In this document: in pieces, positions 26,100 to 35,192 of the stretch
Position numbering within the stretch: position 1 is the first letter of the stretch
Layout: each line of letters starts with the position of its first letter
From: Lachnospiraceae bacterium
Lineage (GTDB): Bacteria; Bacillota; Clostridia; Lachnospirales; Lachnospiraceae
DNA length: 64,000 nucleotides
Direction of reading: 5' to 3'
Assembly (NCBI GenBank): GCA_015056765.1
Contig: SVFQ01000001.1
Span: 124,001 to 188,000 of the forward strand
Notes under the pieces: model-generated
Told to the model about the DNA's origin: nothing
The model's input: only the letters and a program-made list of their open reading frames with translations
Databases searched by the model: none
Position numbers and translations under genes: made by a program

Positions 26100-26816
26100 T
26101 TAAAGAGGATTTTTATTTGGTTTTCCTGCTTTTCTAGGATATTGGTTTGGGCAACTATTTTCTTTTCTAATAAAGAGAATGCTTCTAAAGAAATCTGAAT
26201 CTGGAAGAGTGTAGTCTTCCTGTCTATCAATCTTTCCATTTAAAACAGCAAGTGCATGATCAGCTTGGTTAATTTCATCTTTCACATGTTCTGACTTATA
26301 ACTGATGAACTGACCACCAACTTTAACAAAAGGTAGGCACAATTCTGAAAGGGTAGAAAGATTTGCAACTGCTCTGGAAACACAATAATCAAACTGCTCT
26401 CTAAAATCAGAATCATGACCCAGGTCCTCTGCTCGACCATGAACTAATTCAATCTTCTCTAACTCTAAATCTTGAATCACTTCATCTAAAAAAGTAAGTC
26501 TCTTATTTAAAGAATCAGCTAACACGAATCTTGTATTTGGAAAAAGAATCTTCAAAGGAATACCTGGGAAGCCTGCACCTGTTCCAATATCTAATACAAG
26601 ATTGGATTCTTTAAATTTCAAGTAGTGTACCAATGCAATCGAATCATAAAAATGTTTCAAGCATACTTCATGGAAATCGGTGATTGCAGTAAGATTCATT
26701 TTCTCATTCCATTCAATGAGAAGCTCATAGTATTTTTGGAACTGAGTGATTTGCTGATTACTCAGTGTAATATTGTTTTTCGTACAAAGATTATGAAAAT
26801 CTTGTATGGTATTCAT
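26100..26816 (-). CDS. rsmG: 16S rRNA (guanine-N7)-methyltransferase G
   Basis: A 238-residue SAM-dependent methyltransferase that modifies G527 of 16S rRNA. The SAM motif VLDIGTGAGFPGIPLKI starts near residue 70, with the family's downstream regions VHGRAEDLG and CVSRAVANL. Length is normal (also called GidB). It follows mnmG on the same strand with a gap of 47 bases, and parA lies beyond the parS region. Confidence 0.96.
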   Translation of the reverse strand: MNTIQDFHNLCTKNNITLSNQQITQFQKYYELLIEWNEKMNLTAITDFHEVCLKHFYDSIALVHYLKFKESNLVLDIGTGAGFPGIPLKILFPNTRFVLADSLNKRLTFLDEVIQDLELEKIELVHGRAEDLGHDSDFREQFDYCVSRAVANLSTLSELCLPFVKVGGQFISYKSEHVKDEINQADHALAVLNGKIDRQEDYTLPDSDFFRSILFIRKENSCPNQYPRKAGKPNKNPL

Positions 26817-26863
26817 AATTGCTCCTACTAGAACACCTGTTCTATAGTTATAAGATCAAGTAT

Positions 26864-28771
26864 CTAGCTTTCATTTTTCTTCATCTGTTGATATTGTTCC
26901 ATATAAATCAATAGAACAGATACATCGGCGGGACTTACACCGGAAATACGAGAAGCCTGTCCCACTGATCTCGGTTTATAAAGTTTCAATTTCTGTCTGG
27001 CCTCGAGACGCAAACTTTGTACATCATCATAATTAAGGTCTTCCGGAATGAGTCGGTTCTCTAATTTCTTAAACTGCTCTACCTGTCTGATTTGTCTCTC
27101 GATATATCCTTCGTATTTCACAGAAATATTAATTTGCTCAATGACATCATCTGCTAAAGGTTTTCTATCCGGATCAATAGGCGCAATCTTTTCATAAGAG
27201 AGTTCAGGTCTACAGATCAGTTCCGCTAAAGTGGTTCCGGTCTTTAAAGGAGTGGACTCACAAGAAATCAAAAACTCAGAAATATTCTTTGAAGCACCAA
27301 CCGTCGTTTCCTTAAGTCTTTGGATTTCTTCCGCAATAGCCTTTTCTTTTTCATCCAACTTTTGAATCACTTCATCGGAAATCAAACCTACTCTATGTCC
27401 AATACGACGAAGTCTGATATCTGCATTATCCTGTCGAAGGAGTAACCGATACTCCGCTCTGGAAGTCATCATTCGATAAGGCTCAAGGTTTTCTTTAGTA
27501 ACCAAATCGTCGATAAGAACTCCAATATACGCTTCAGAACGATCTAGAATAACCGGCTCTTTTCCCAATAACTGCATGGCAGCATTGATGCCTGCAATAA
27601 GTCCCTGCGCAGCAGCTTCTTCATATCCACTACTTCCATTAAACTGTCCTGCAGAAAATAAACCATGAACTGCTTTTGTTTCCAGAGTAAGCTTAAGTTC
27701 GCCCGGACATAAGCAATCATATTCAATCGCATAGGCATTGCGTACAATCTTGCAGTTTTCTAATCCTGGAACAGTACGATACATAGCAATCTGTACATCT
27801 TCCGGAAGGGAGGAACTCATGCCGTCAATATACATCTCATTGGAATCAGCACCTTCTGGCTCAATAAAAACCTGGTGACGGTCTTTATGAGAAAACTTTA
27901 CAACTTTATCCTCGATAGATGGACAATATCTTGGGCCCGTTCCTTCAATAATACCTGCATAGATTGGAGAACGATCTAAATTATTACGGATGATATCATG
28001 GGTTTTCTCATTGGTATAAGTAAGCCAGCATGACATCTGCTCTTTCTGGATGGATTCCGGATCTGTTGAAAAAGAAAACGGAACGATTCTTTCATCTCCA
28101 AACTGCTCTTCCATCTTGGAAAAATCGATGGTACTTTTATCCATACGTGCCGGAGTACCTGTTTTAAAGCGACGTAGCTTTATACCTAGCTTTGTAAGTT
28201 CAGCACTAAGAGCGGTGGCTGCCATAAGACCATTTGGTCCGGTATAAGTAATAGACTCACCACAAAGACATCTTGCTTTTAAGTAGGTACCTGTGCAAAG
28301 AATTGCAGCACGACATTCATAGATTATACCTGTGGCAATTTTGACACCGGTAATCTGCTTTTCTCCATCTACATCTGCAGTAAGTAGTTCTACGACTTCA
28401 CCCTGCTTGATGGTAAGATGCTCTTGCTGTTCAAGAATCTTTCGCATAGACTTGCTATATTCTCTTTTATCAGCCTGACAACGGAGTGAGTGAACAGCAG
28501 GACCCTTTGAAGTGTTAAGCATCTTGGATTGTAAAAAGGTCTTATCGATATTTTTACCCATTTCACCACCAAGGGCATCAATTTCACGAACCAAGTGACC
28601 TTTAGAAGATCCTCCTATATGTGGATTACAAGGCATCATGGCAATACTATCCACACTTACCGTAAATACAATTGTCTCTAACCCAAGCCTTGCACAAGCA
28701 AGTGCTGCTTCTACTCCTGCATGGCCTGCACCAATTATGGCTACATCATATTTTTCACGAATATCAATCAT
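26864..28771 (-). CDS. mnmG: tRNA uridine-5-carboxymethylaminomethyl modification enzyme, FAD subunit
   Basis: A 635-residue FAD protein (GidA) that with MnmE forms the cmnm5U34 modification in tRNA wobble positions. It has the FAD-binding motif [14 protein letters not shown] (about residues 13-26), the conserved [11 protein letters not shown] region with a catalytic-side cysteine before it (MMPCNP), and a helical C-terminal domain. The ATG at 28771 is 7 bases after GGAG; an upstream TTG overlaps that site and is unlikely. It lies 32 bases downstream of mnmE. Confidence 0.97.
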   Translation of the reverse strand: MIDIREKYDVAIIGAGHAGVEAALACARLGLETIVFTVSVDSIAMMPCNPHIGGSSKGHLVREIDALGGEMGKNIDKTFLQSKMLNTSKGPAVHSLRCQADKREYSKSMRKILEQQEHLTIKQGEVVELLTADVDGEKQITGVKIATGIIYECRAAILCTGTYLKARCLCGESITYTGPNGLMAATALSAELTKLGIKLRRFKTGTPARMDKSTIDFSKMEEQFGDERIVPFSFSTDPESIQKEQMSCWLTYTNEKTHDIIRNNLDRSPIYAGIIEGTGPRYCPSIEDKVVKFSHKDRHQVFIEPEGADSNEMYIDGMSSSLPEDVQIAMYRTVPGLENCKIVRNAYAIEYDCLCPGELKLTLETKAVHGLFSAGQFNGSSGYEEAAAQGLIAGINAAMQLLGKEPVILDRSEAYIGVLIDDLVTKENLEPYRMMTSRAEYRLLLRQDNADIRLRRIGHRVGLISDEVIQKLDEKEKAIAEEIQRLKETTVGASKNISEFLISCESTPLKTGTTLAELICRPELSYEKIAPIDPDRKPLADDVIEQINISVKYEGYIERQIRQVEQFKKLENRLIPEDLNYDDVQSLRLEARQKLKLYKPRSVGQASRISGVSPADVSVLLIYMEQYQQMKKNES

Positions 28772-28803
28772 AGGTAACTCCAATTAACTCGCGTTTCAAA
28801 AAA

Positions 28804-30225
28804 CTATTTTCCCATACAAAACTTAGAGAATATCTCTTCTACTAAATCATCTTCTACTTCTTCTCCAATCAGAAGTCCAAGTTCTGTATAAGCTCTCATC
28901 AAATCCATTGCCAAAAAGTCTTCAGACATTCCTGCTGCAATACCTTCTTTCACTTGAAGGATTGCTTCTCTGGCATGTTTCAAATTTTCTTTTTGACGCA
29001 TACTTGTAATGACCACTTCGTCATTAAAAGAAATACCACCATGGAATAATAAATCTGAAACACATTGTTTCATATTATCCAGCGCTTCTTCCTTCGTAGA
29101 TGCATTTCCATTCGGGTGTACGAAATCCCCTTTTGAAGAAAAACATACCATCTTAGCAGAAGAAAGCTGTGGAATCTTTGCTAAATCTTCAGGTGTTAAA
29201 ATCGGCTGCAGGTCATACTTATTTAAAAGTACAATGCAAGGTTTATCCTGAATCAAGTTCATTATTTCTGTATCTTCTTCATCAAGAGAATAGGTGGAAT
29301 CAATAATATAGAAAATCAAATCCGCATCTTTCGCGTATTCCTTAGCGCGTTCAACACCTATTTTTTCAATGACATCTTCTGTATCATGAATTCCTGCTGT
29401 ATCTATAAGTTGTAACGTAAAATCACCAAATCGAACGGTCTCTTCCAAAATATCACGAGTCGTTCCTGCAATTTCCGTTACAATCGCTTTTTCTTTTCCA
29501 ATTAGTTCATTTAAGAAAGAAGATTTTCCGGCGTTGGGCTTACCAATAATACAGGTCTTAATACCTTCCTGTAACAATCTTCCATCTTCTGTATTCTTTA
29601 GTAGATAATCCATGGAGGAAAGCAATTCATCACATTTTTCGGATAGTTTATCCTCATATCCGGTTAAATCATAGTTTTCAGGATCATCTAATGCTGATTC
29701 AATAAAAGCATTTTCATATAAAATGCTCTCTCTTAATTCTTTTATCTTGTTGGTGACAGAGCCACGTAATTGTTTTACAGAATTTTCCAAAGCGAATTGA
29801 TTCTTGGACTGAATCAAATTCATAACAGCTTCCGCTTTTGTTAAGTCGATTCTACCATTTAAAAACGCACGCTTTGTGAACTCCCCGGGTTCTGCAATTC
29901 TGGCTCCCCTAGAAACAACCAGTTCCAAAATTTCTTTGGTAACTAATACACCACCATGGCAGTTGATTTCAACTACGTCTTCTCTGGTATAACTGTTTGG
30001 TCCGCGCATGACAGAAACAAGTACTTCATCATAAACTTTACCATCAAAGCAAATGGTACCATAATGGATGGTATGTGTTTTTGCATCGGTAAGATGGAAG
30101 TCTTCTCTATTGGATACAAAAATAGAATCCACGATAGAAATGGCTTCACTACCACTTACCCTGATGATACTAATTCCAGATTCAGATAAAGCTGTTGCAA
30201 TTGCAACGATTGTTTCTAATACCAT
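28804..30225 (-). CDS. mnmE: tRNA uridine-5-carboxymethylaminomethyl modification GTPase
   Basis: A 473-residue protein (TrmE) that acts with MnmG on tRNA wobble uridine. Domains: an N-terminal folate-binding domain (about 1-120), a helical domain, a G domain with P loop GKPNAGKSS and switch region GTTRDILEE, and the C-terminal catalytic FCMGK, a variant of FCIGK, at the very end. The start is chosen as the ATG at 30225 (MVLETIVAIATALSESG); its ribosome site (GGAAAG, about 12 bases upstream) is weak. A terminator precedes it on the jag side. Confidence 0.96.
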   Translation of the reverse strand: MVLETIVAIATALSESGISIIRVSGSEAISIVDSIFVSNREDFHLTDAKTHTIHYGTICFDGKVYDEVLVSVMRGPNSYTREDVVEINCHGGVLVTKEILELVVSRGARIAEPGEFTKRAFLNGRIDLTKAEAVMNLIQSKNQFALENSVKQLRGSVTNKIKELRESILYENAFIESALDDPENYDLTGYEDKLSEKCDELLSSMDYLLKNTEDGRLLQEGIKTCIIGKPNAGKSSFLNELIGKEKAIVTEIAGTTRDILEETVRFGDFTLQLIDTAGIHDTEDVIEKIGVERAKEYAKDADLIFYIIDSTYSLDEEDTEIMNLIQDKPCIVLLNKYDLQPILTPEDLAKIPQLSSAKMVCFSSKGDFVHPNGNASTKEEALDNMKQCVSDLLFHGGISFNDEVVITSMRQKENLKHAREAILQVKEGIAAGMSEDFLAMDLMRAYTELGLLIGEEVEDDLVEEIFSKFCMGK

Positions 30226-30247
30226 AATTTTATACTTTCCATAGCGC

Positions 30248-30278
30248 AAAAATCAGCACCACCAAAAAGGTGGTGCTG
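30248..30278 (-). terminator. Terminator between jag and mnmE
   Basis: A perfect 10-bp stem cagcaccacc (30254-30263) with its complement (30269-30278), a 5-base loop, then ATTTTTG on the minus strand. It separates the rpmH-jag unit from mnmE-mnmG-rsmG. Confidence 0.85.
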
Positions 30279-30283
30279 AACAA

Positions 30284-30907
30284 TTACTTCTTCAATGCAA
30301 CTACAACATGTCTGTATGGTTCATTGCCTTCACTATATGTGGTCACATATTTATCAGCCTGCAGTGCAGAGTGAATAATACGTCTTTCATAAGGATTCAT
30401 AGGCTCAAGAGCAACTGCTCTCTTTGTTCTTTTTACCTTGAAAGAAATATTTTTAGCAAGATTCTCTAAGGTATCTTTTCTTCTCTGTCTGTAGTTTTCG
30501 GTATCGATTTTTACTCTTACATAATCTTCTCTACCCTTATTTACTACAAGAGAAACTAAGTACTGGAGAGAATCTAATGTCTGACCTCTTTTACCAATCA
30601 GAACACCCATCTCATCGCCACTTAAATCAATATTCAAAGCAGTTTCTGCTTCGTCATATTTCACATCAATAACGACTGCAAGGTTCATTGCTTCAAAAAC
30701 TTCCTTTAAGAAGTCTTTTGCTGTATCTTCAAGGGAACCTTTTACTCTTGCTTTGATGACAGCAGCTTTAGAACCAATACCCAAAAATCCGGAAGAACCT
30801 TCTTCCACTACACTGTATTCCAGTTTCTCACTAGATACGGAAAAATGCTGACACGCATCTGTGATTGCATCATCTACTGTTTTTGCGGTAAATTCAAGAA
30901 ATTCCAT
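30284..30907 (-). CDS. jag: Jag/KhpB RNA-binding protein (SpoIIIJ-associated)
   Basis: A 207-residue protein with an N-terminal Jag domain (about 1-50), a KH domain with the conserved loop GVLIGKRGQTLDSLQYL, and an R3H domain near the end (ALEPMNPYERRIIHSAL). It binds RNA with KhpA and influences cell division and envelope in other Firmicutes. The ATG at 30907 follows GAGGAACGAT; six more in-frame codons lie upstream without a ribosome site. It is directly downstream of yidC, as usual. Confidence 0.95.
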   Translation of the reverse strand: MEFLEFTAKTVDDAITDACQHFSVSSEKLEYSVVEEGSSGFLGIGSKAAVIKARVKGSLEDTAKDFLKEVFEAMNLAVVIDVKYDEAETALNIDLSGDEMGVLIGKRGQTLDSLQYLVSLVVNKGREDYVRVKIDTENYRQRRKDTLENLAKNISFKVKRTKRAVALEPMNPYERRIIHSALQADKYVTTYSEGNEPYRHVVVALKK

Positions 30908-30929
30908 ATCGTTCCTCGTTTCCAATCAC

Positions 30930-32231
30930 TTATTTTGTGTTCTTTTCATTGTAGAGTTTTACCATATTTGCTTTTGCAGCAATACTGCCTTCTTTGGCAT
31001 TTTTCTGGTAATACTCTGTGGCTTTACGAATCTTTTCTTCTTTATCTGTAGAAATAGAAACATCTACGGACAAGGATTTCTGAGAACCACCATTTTTTAC
31101 ATTAGCAAGTTCTTTCAATTTGGCATTCGTAAGACCTTGTTTTTCCATTTTTTTCGCAGCTTTTTCTTTGTTTGCTTCAATGATAGCATCAAAATCCATC
31201 TTATCGATACGCTTATTGATAACTACCTGCTGAACAGAACGAACAACTGCACCGATGATCCAGTATAAACCGACACCGGAAGGAAGAGATAATGTAAACC
31301 ATGCAGAAACAAGAGGCATTGTTACATTCATCATCTTCATACTCTGCATCATCTGATCTGCTTGTTCATTTCCACTTGGCTGCTGCTGTGGCATAAGTTT
31401 TGTATTAAACCACTGTGTAAAAGCAGCAAGTACAGGAATCATGATTGCAGCAAATACAATCAGATATGCATGATTCGCAAAAGCTTCTTTAATCTGGAAT
31501 AAAGGAGAGTTACCCATATTCAAACCAAAAAAGCTATTGTAATGACTTAAAAGTGCTTGAGAATTATCCACAGCAGATGCTAAATCCGGATAAGTTGTGC
31601 TGATTGTCTGCCAATCTGCAGTACTTGCCTGATTAAGAATATCGATATAGGTGTTGCGGATATATTCTGTATCGCCTGCTAAATACTTAGCATTTTCGAA
31701 CTGTCTTACATGCTGAGCTGCATTGGTAAAGTTGGAAATCAGCTCTTTACTACCCTCTTTTAAAATCAACTGATCAACTAAAGGGGAAAAAGCTTCTTTA
31801 ATCTTTCCAACATATGCAGGCATATTATTGATTACTCGATAAAGAGACCAGATAACTGGAATCTGAATCAATAACTGTAAGCAGCTGCCGGAAGCAGAAA
31901 CACCATACTTTGCATAAACTGCCTGGGTTTCAGCATTCATGGCCATAACGGAATCATTATCTTTTTTTCCTTTGTATTTTGCCTGAATCTTTTGAAGTTC
32001 AGGAGACATCTTAGACTGCAACTTAGAAAACTTCTGCTGTTTATAAGTAAGTGGAGTCAAAAAGATATAAATTACAATGGTAAAGAGAATGATTGCCACG
32101 CCAGTGTAAGGAATACCTAATTTATCCAGAATGAAGAAAATGCCATTCATTAGATAACCTAGGACAACCCTAACGGCATACATGATTTGACTAATCAGTG
32201 GGATGTTACCCATCTCTTGAGTTAAAAGCAT
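30930..32231 (-). CDS. yidC: Membrane protein insertase YidC/SpoIIIJ
   Basis: A 433-residue insertase that helps place proteins in the cytoplasmic membrane, alone or with Sec. The first helix (about residues 15-40), the conserved core (LTPLTYKQQKFSKLQSKM, in the cytoplasmic hairpin), CLQLLIQIPVIWSLY, and later helices including GVGLYWIIG are visible, followed by a charged tail. There is an extra loop of roughly 130 residues between helices. No lipobox is seen. The ATG at 32231 is preceded by AAGGAGACTAGA. It sits between yidD and jag. Confidence 0.95.
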   Translation of the reverse strand: MLLTQEMGNIPLISQIMYAVRVVLGYLMNGIFFILDKLGIPYTGVAIILFTIVIYIFLTPLTYKQQKFSKLQSKMSPELQKIQAKYKGKKDNDSVMAMNAETQAVYAKYGVSASGSCLQLLIQIPVIWSLYRVINNMPAYVGKIKEAFSPLVDQLILKEGSKELISNFTNAAQHVRQFENAKYLAGDTEYIRNTYIDILNQASTADWQTISTTYPDLASAVDNSQALLSHYNSFFGLNMGNSPLFQIKEAFANHAYLIVFAAIMIPVLAAFTQWFNTKLMPQQQPSGNEQADQMMQSMKMMNVTMPLVSAWFTLSLPSGVGLYWIIGAVVRSVQQVVINKRIDKMDFDAIIEANKEKAAKKMEKQGLTNAKLKELANVKNGGSQKSLSVDVSISTDKEEKIRKATEYYQKNAKEGSIAAKANMVKLYNEKNTK

Positions 32232-32251
32232 TCTAGTCTCCTTATGATAGC

Positions 32252-32461
32252 CTATGGAACCGGATCGTATCCTCCCTTTGAAAAAGGATTGCATCTCAAA
32301 ACTCGATAGGATGCAAGCATACCACCCTTTAAGGCTCCATATTTTTGTATCGCTTCATATCCATATTCCGAACAAGACGGATAATAAGGACATTTTGTAT
32401 GTTTCATTGGCGATACATATTTTCTATAGCATCTAATTAGATAAAGTAATACTCGTTTCAT
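32252..32461 (-). CDS. yidD: Membrane protein insertion efficiency factor YidD
   Basis: A 69-residue basic protein with the family pattern KRVLLYLIRCYRKYVSP and the cysteine motif CPYYPSCSEYGYEAI, ending GYDPVP. It is thought to sit on the inner face of the membrane and to assist YidC. It starts two bases after the rnpA stop and ends 20 bases before the yidC start, in the canonical order. Confidence 0.96.
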   Translation of the reverse strand: MKRVLLYLIRCYRKYVSPMKHTKCPYYPSCSEYGYEAIQKYGALKGGMLASYRVLRCNPFSKGGYDPVP

Positions 32462-32463
32462 AA

Positions 32464-32820
32464 TTACTTCGAACTGACTTCATCTTCTTTCATTATATGA
32501 TGAAGCTTTGCTAGATGTAATAATGCTGCATCCAGTTCGTGATAGGAAATGGAAGCTGCACTATGTCTTGCAATGACTACGATGTCTAAACCACTATTAA
32601 ACATTTCTTTTCGTAGTCTGTAACTTTCTCTTACCAGTCTGCAAAAACGATGTCTTACAACACTGTTTCCCACCTTTTTGCTAACTGATATACCCAGTCT
32701 GTTTTCATCAAGATGATTTTCCACAGTATACATAACTAAATAACGATTGGCAAAAGACTTGCCATTGTTGAAAACATTCTGAAATTGTTGATTGTTTTTT
32801 AAAGAATTAATGTGTCTCAT
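32464..32820 (-). CDS. rnpA: Ribonuclease P protein component
   Basis: A 118-residue basic protein that aids RNase P RNA in tRNA 5' processing. The conserved segment LGISVSKKVGNSVVRHRFCRLVRESYR is present (given in pieces elsewhere in the family as RNRxKR); here the RNR motif reads RHR-FCR, an accepted variant in this group. It lies between rpmH and yidD, separated from rpmH by a terminator hairpin. Confidence 0.95.
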   Translation of the reverse strand: MRHINSLKNNQQFQNVFNNGKSFANRYLVMYTVENHLDENRLGISVSKKVGNSVVRHRFCRLVRESYRLRKEMFNSGLDIVVIARHSAASISYHELDAALLHLAKLHHIMKEDEVSSK

Positions 32821-32865
32821 ATTCGTCCTTATAATAAGGTAAAATAAAAACGAATTCTACATAAG

Positions 32866-32894
32866 AAAAATAGGCCACAATAAATGCGGCCTAT
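32866..32894 (-). terminator. Terminator between rpmH and rnpA
   Basis: The stem ataggcc (32870-32876) with ggcctat (32888-32894) is followed on the minus strand by TTTTTC. It probably makes rpmH mRNA more abundant than the downstream rnpA message. Confidence 0.75.
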
Positions 32895-32902
32895 GGAATG
32901 TC

Positions 32903-33037
32903 TTATGCGGAGATTTTCTTTCTACCTTTAGCTCTTCTGGCTGCTAAAACTTTTCTTCCACCTGGAGTACTCATTCTTGCTCTAAAACCATGAACTTTAG
33001 ATCTCTGTCTCTTCTTAGGCTGATATGTCATCTTCAT
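32903..33037 (-). CDS. rpmH: 50S ribosomal protein L34
   Basis: A 44-residue very basic protein, [17 protein letters not shown] at the start and ending [10 protein letters not shown], the normal size and sequence of L34. The start is the ATG at 33037, about eleven bases after AAGGAGG; another ATG closer to that site is out of frame. It is the first gene left of oriC, transcribed away from it. Confidence 0.96.
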   Translation of the reverse strand: MKMTYQPKKRQRSKVHGFRARMSTPGGRKVLAARRAKGRKKISA

Positions 33038-33495
33038 ATTCCATTACACCTCCTTTTCCAATGTGGAAAATATCGTTCAAATTATATAGGACAAACGCGC
33101 TAAAGTCAAGCAATTTCACAAAAATAAAAGTTTTTTTAAGTTATCCACATATCCACAATTTTACCTATGTGGAAAATTATTCCACCCATAGAAATATTCA
33201 CATTTTGTGGATAAAGTGTGGATAAATAATTATATTTCCACAAGATTTTGTGTAATCTTCGAATTATCCACGTTTATAACGTTTATAATTTTCATTGTTT
33301 TTCCACTTCAATTCACATGGTAAACAATTAATTTTTTCATTTTCTATTTTGTTTTTCAACTTATCCACATAATTGTGGATAAATTTGTGTATAAATCTGT
33401 TGGTTTTTGTGGATAACTTGACTGAAAACCGGTTTGAAAATTCACTTTTCTTATATTATCATTAAGTAGATACACTTAAAACTTGGAGGATTCTC
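33038..33495. other. oriC, upstream DnaA-box cluster (rpmH-dnaA gap)
   Basis: This 458-base AT-rich gap has no gene and many DnaA boxes (TTATCCACA). Exact or near matches: 33141-33149 (+), 33206-33214 (-), 33217-33225 (-, 11 bases from the last), 33264-33272 (+, one mismatch), 33361-33369 (+), 33374-33382 (-), 33386-33394 (-, one mismatch) and 33408-33416 (-). An AT-rich stretch without boxes lies at about 33273-33360. A plausible dnaA promoter is TTGAAA (33434-33439) with TATCAT (33457-33462) at 17-base spacing, so boxes just upstream could autoregulate dnaA. Confidence 0.93.
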
Positions 33496-34863
33496 ATGGA
33501 TCAAATAGCAGAAAAATGGACAGAAATTAAGGAGAAAGTCAAAGAAGAATACGCTCTTTCTGACGTTTCTTACAGTACATGGATTATTCCTCTTAAATTT
33601 TATAAAAGAAATCTGAATCAGGTATATATTCTGATACCTTCTGATAACGCCCAGCACAAAAATTATATGATCAATAAATACGCTACTTATTTTAAAGTAA
33701 CGATTTCAGAAATCATTGGAGAAGAGATTGATGTTACCTTTATGTTGGAAAATGAAGTAGAAGTTCAAACTCCAACAGAACAGGTAGAAAAAAAGCAGGT
33801 TAATATCTCTGTATATGAATCTGCTAATCTGAATCCTAAGTACAATTTCGATACCTTCGTTGTTGGTAACAACAATAAATTTGCCCATGCAGCCAGCTTG
33901 GCTGTTGCAGAAACACCCGGAACAATTTATAATCCTCTTTTTATTTATGGTGGATCCGGTTTGGGAAAAACCCACTTAATGCATGCAATTGGTCACTATA
34001 TTATAGAAAACAATTCTAATATGAAGGTTCTCTATGTAACATCAGAGCAATTTACCAACGATGTAATCGAATCTATTCGTAGTGGTAATTCTTCTGCGAT
34101 GACAAAGCTTCGTGAAAAATATCGATCTGTAGATGTGCTCATGATCGATGATGTTCAATTTATAATAGGAAAAGAAAGTACCCAGGAAGAGTTCTTCCAT
34201 ACTTTTAACGTATTATATGAAGCAAACAAACAGATAATTCTTTCTTCTGATAAGCCTCCAAAAGAAATGCAGGCATTAGATGAAAGATTCCGTTCACGCT
34301 TTGAAATGGGTTTGATTGTAGATATTCAATCTCCTGATTACGAAACAAAAGTAGCAATTCTTCAAAAGTACTCCGAAAACTTTGGAAGAAGCATTTCCAA
34401 TTCCATATTAGAATATGTAGCTTCCAATATTCACTCCAACATTCGTGAATTGGAAGGTGCTCTGAATAAAATTATTGCTTATTCTAAAATCAATAAAATT
34501 GATTTTGAAGAAATTACTGTAGAACATGCAGAAGAAGCATTAAAAGATATGATTTCCTCTTCTAATTCTAAAGTAATCAATGAAAACTTGATTTTAAATG
34601 TGGTAGCTGAACATTTTAATGTATCAACCCAGCAAATTCTTTCTTCAAAACGTACTCAAGAATTTGCGGAGGCCAGACAAGTAGTTATGTATCTTTGTAA
34701 TGAACTTACCAATACTACTTATCAAAATATAGCAAAACTTCTTGGTAAGAAGGATCATACTACTGTTCTTCATGGAATTAAAAAAGTAAAAACCAGAATG
34801 GAAACAGATGAGGAATTCAATAATAAGATAAATATCATCACTTCCATATTAAGTCCTAATTAA
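33496..34863 (+). CDS. dnaA: Chromosomal replication initiator protein DnaA
   Basis: A 455-residue AAA+ protein that binds DnaA boxes and opens oriC. Domain I (about 1-85) binds partner proteins, a short linker follows, then the AAA+ domain with Walker A GGSGLGKTHLMHA (about 153-165), Walker B VLMIDDVQF and sensor RFRSRFEMG, and the C-terminal helix-turn-helix with the DnaA signature GKKDHTTVLHGIKK. The ATG at 33496 follows GGAGGATTCTC. DnaA boxes lie on both sides of the gene. Confidence 0.98.
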   Translation: MDQIAEKWTEIKEKVKEEYALSDVSYSTWIIPLKFYKRNLNQVYILIPSDNAQHKNYMINKYATYFKVTISEIIGEEIDVTFMLENEVEVQTPTEQVEKKQVNISVYESANLNPKYNFDTFVVGNNNKFAHAASLAVAETPGTIYNPLFIYGGSGLGKTHLMHAIGHYIIENNSNMKVLYVTSEQFTNDVIESIRSGNSSAMTKLREKYRSVDVLMIDDVQFIIGKESTQEEFFHTFNVLYEANKQIILSSDKPPKEMQALDERFRSRFEMGLIVDIQSPDYETKVAILQKYSENFGRSISNSILEYVASNIHSNIRELEGALNKIIAYSKINKIDFEEITVEHAEEALKDMISSSNSKVINENLILNVVAEHFNVSTQQILSSKRTQEFAEARQVVMYLCNELTNTTYQNIAKLLGKKDHTTVLHGIKKVKTRMETDEEFNNKINIITSILSPN

Positions 34864-35192
34864 TTATAGAAGTAATCTTATCCACATAAAGAAAAGGATA
34901 ACCTGTGAATAAGGTGTGGATACAGTAAATATCTTACTTTCACCATCTAAAATTATAAAATTATGAAATTTATAAAATGTGTATAAACTTTTGGTTATCC
35001 CAAATTTATAAATGGTTATCAACAAGGTTATGCATATCAATTTTGCTAGAAAAATAGTATAATTAAAAGGGTTATCCACTTATCAACACCTATTACTAAT
35101 ACATATTACTATTTAATATTAATTATATTAGATCACGGATGGATAATTCGAACTCGAATTTAACAGTCAAAAAGAAAGGAAGTTTATCCACA
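34864..35192. other. oriC, dnaA-dnaN intergenic DnaA-box cluster
   Basis: These 329 bases hold no gene. DnaA boxes or one-mismatch variants: 34878-34886 (+), 34904-34912 (-), 34915-34923 (-), 35016-35024 (+, TTATCAACA), 35072-35080 (+), 35080-35088 (+) and 35184-35192 (+, exact). Between them the sequence is extremely AT-rich (about 34924-35060, 35089-35140), suitable for unwinding. With the upstream cluster this gives a bipartite origin around dnaA, as in Bacillus. Confidence 0.88.
35184..35192 (+). promoter_or_regulatory. DnaA box abutting the dnaN start codon
   Basis: An exact TTATCCACA ends on the base directly before the dnaN ATG at 35193. It occupies the spacer between the ribosome site AAAGGAAG (about 35175-35182) and the start codon. 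Confidence 0.85.

Noticed and set aside
28771-28783. Upstream TTG starts for mnmG, and similarly for the GNAT, GGDEF and debranching genes
   Set aside because: In each case the TTG lies in or next to the ribosome site of a better downstream ATG.
35139-35192. Longer dnaN start at 35139
   Set aside because: No ribosome site, no family resemblance in the extra 18 residues, and a good site before 35193.
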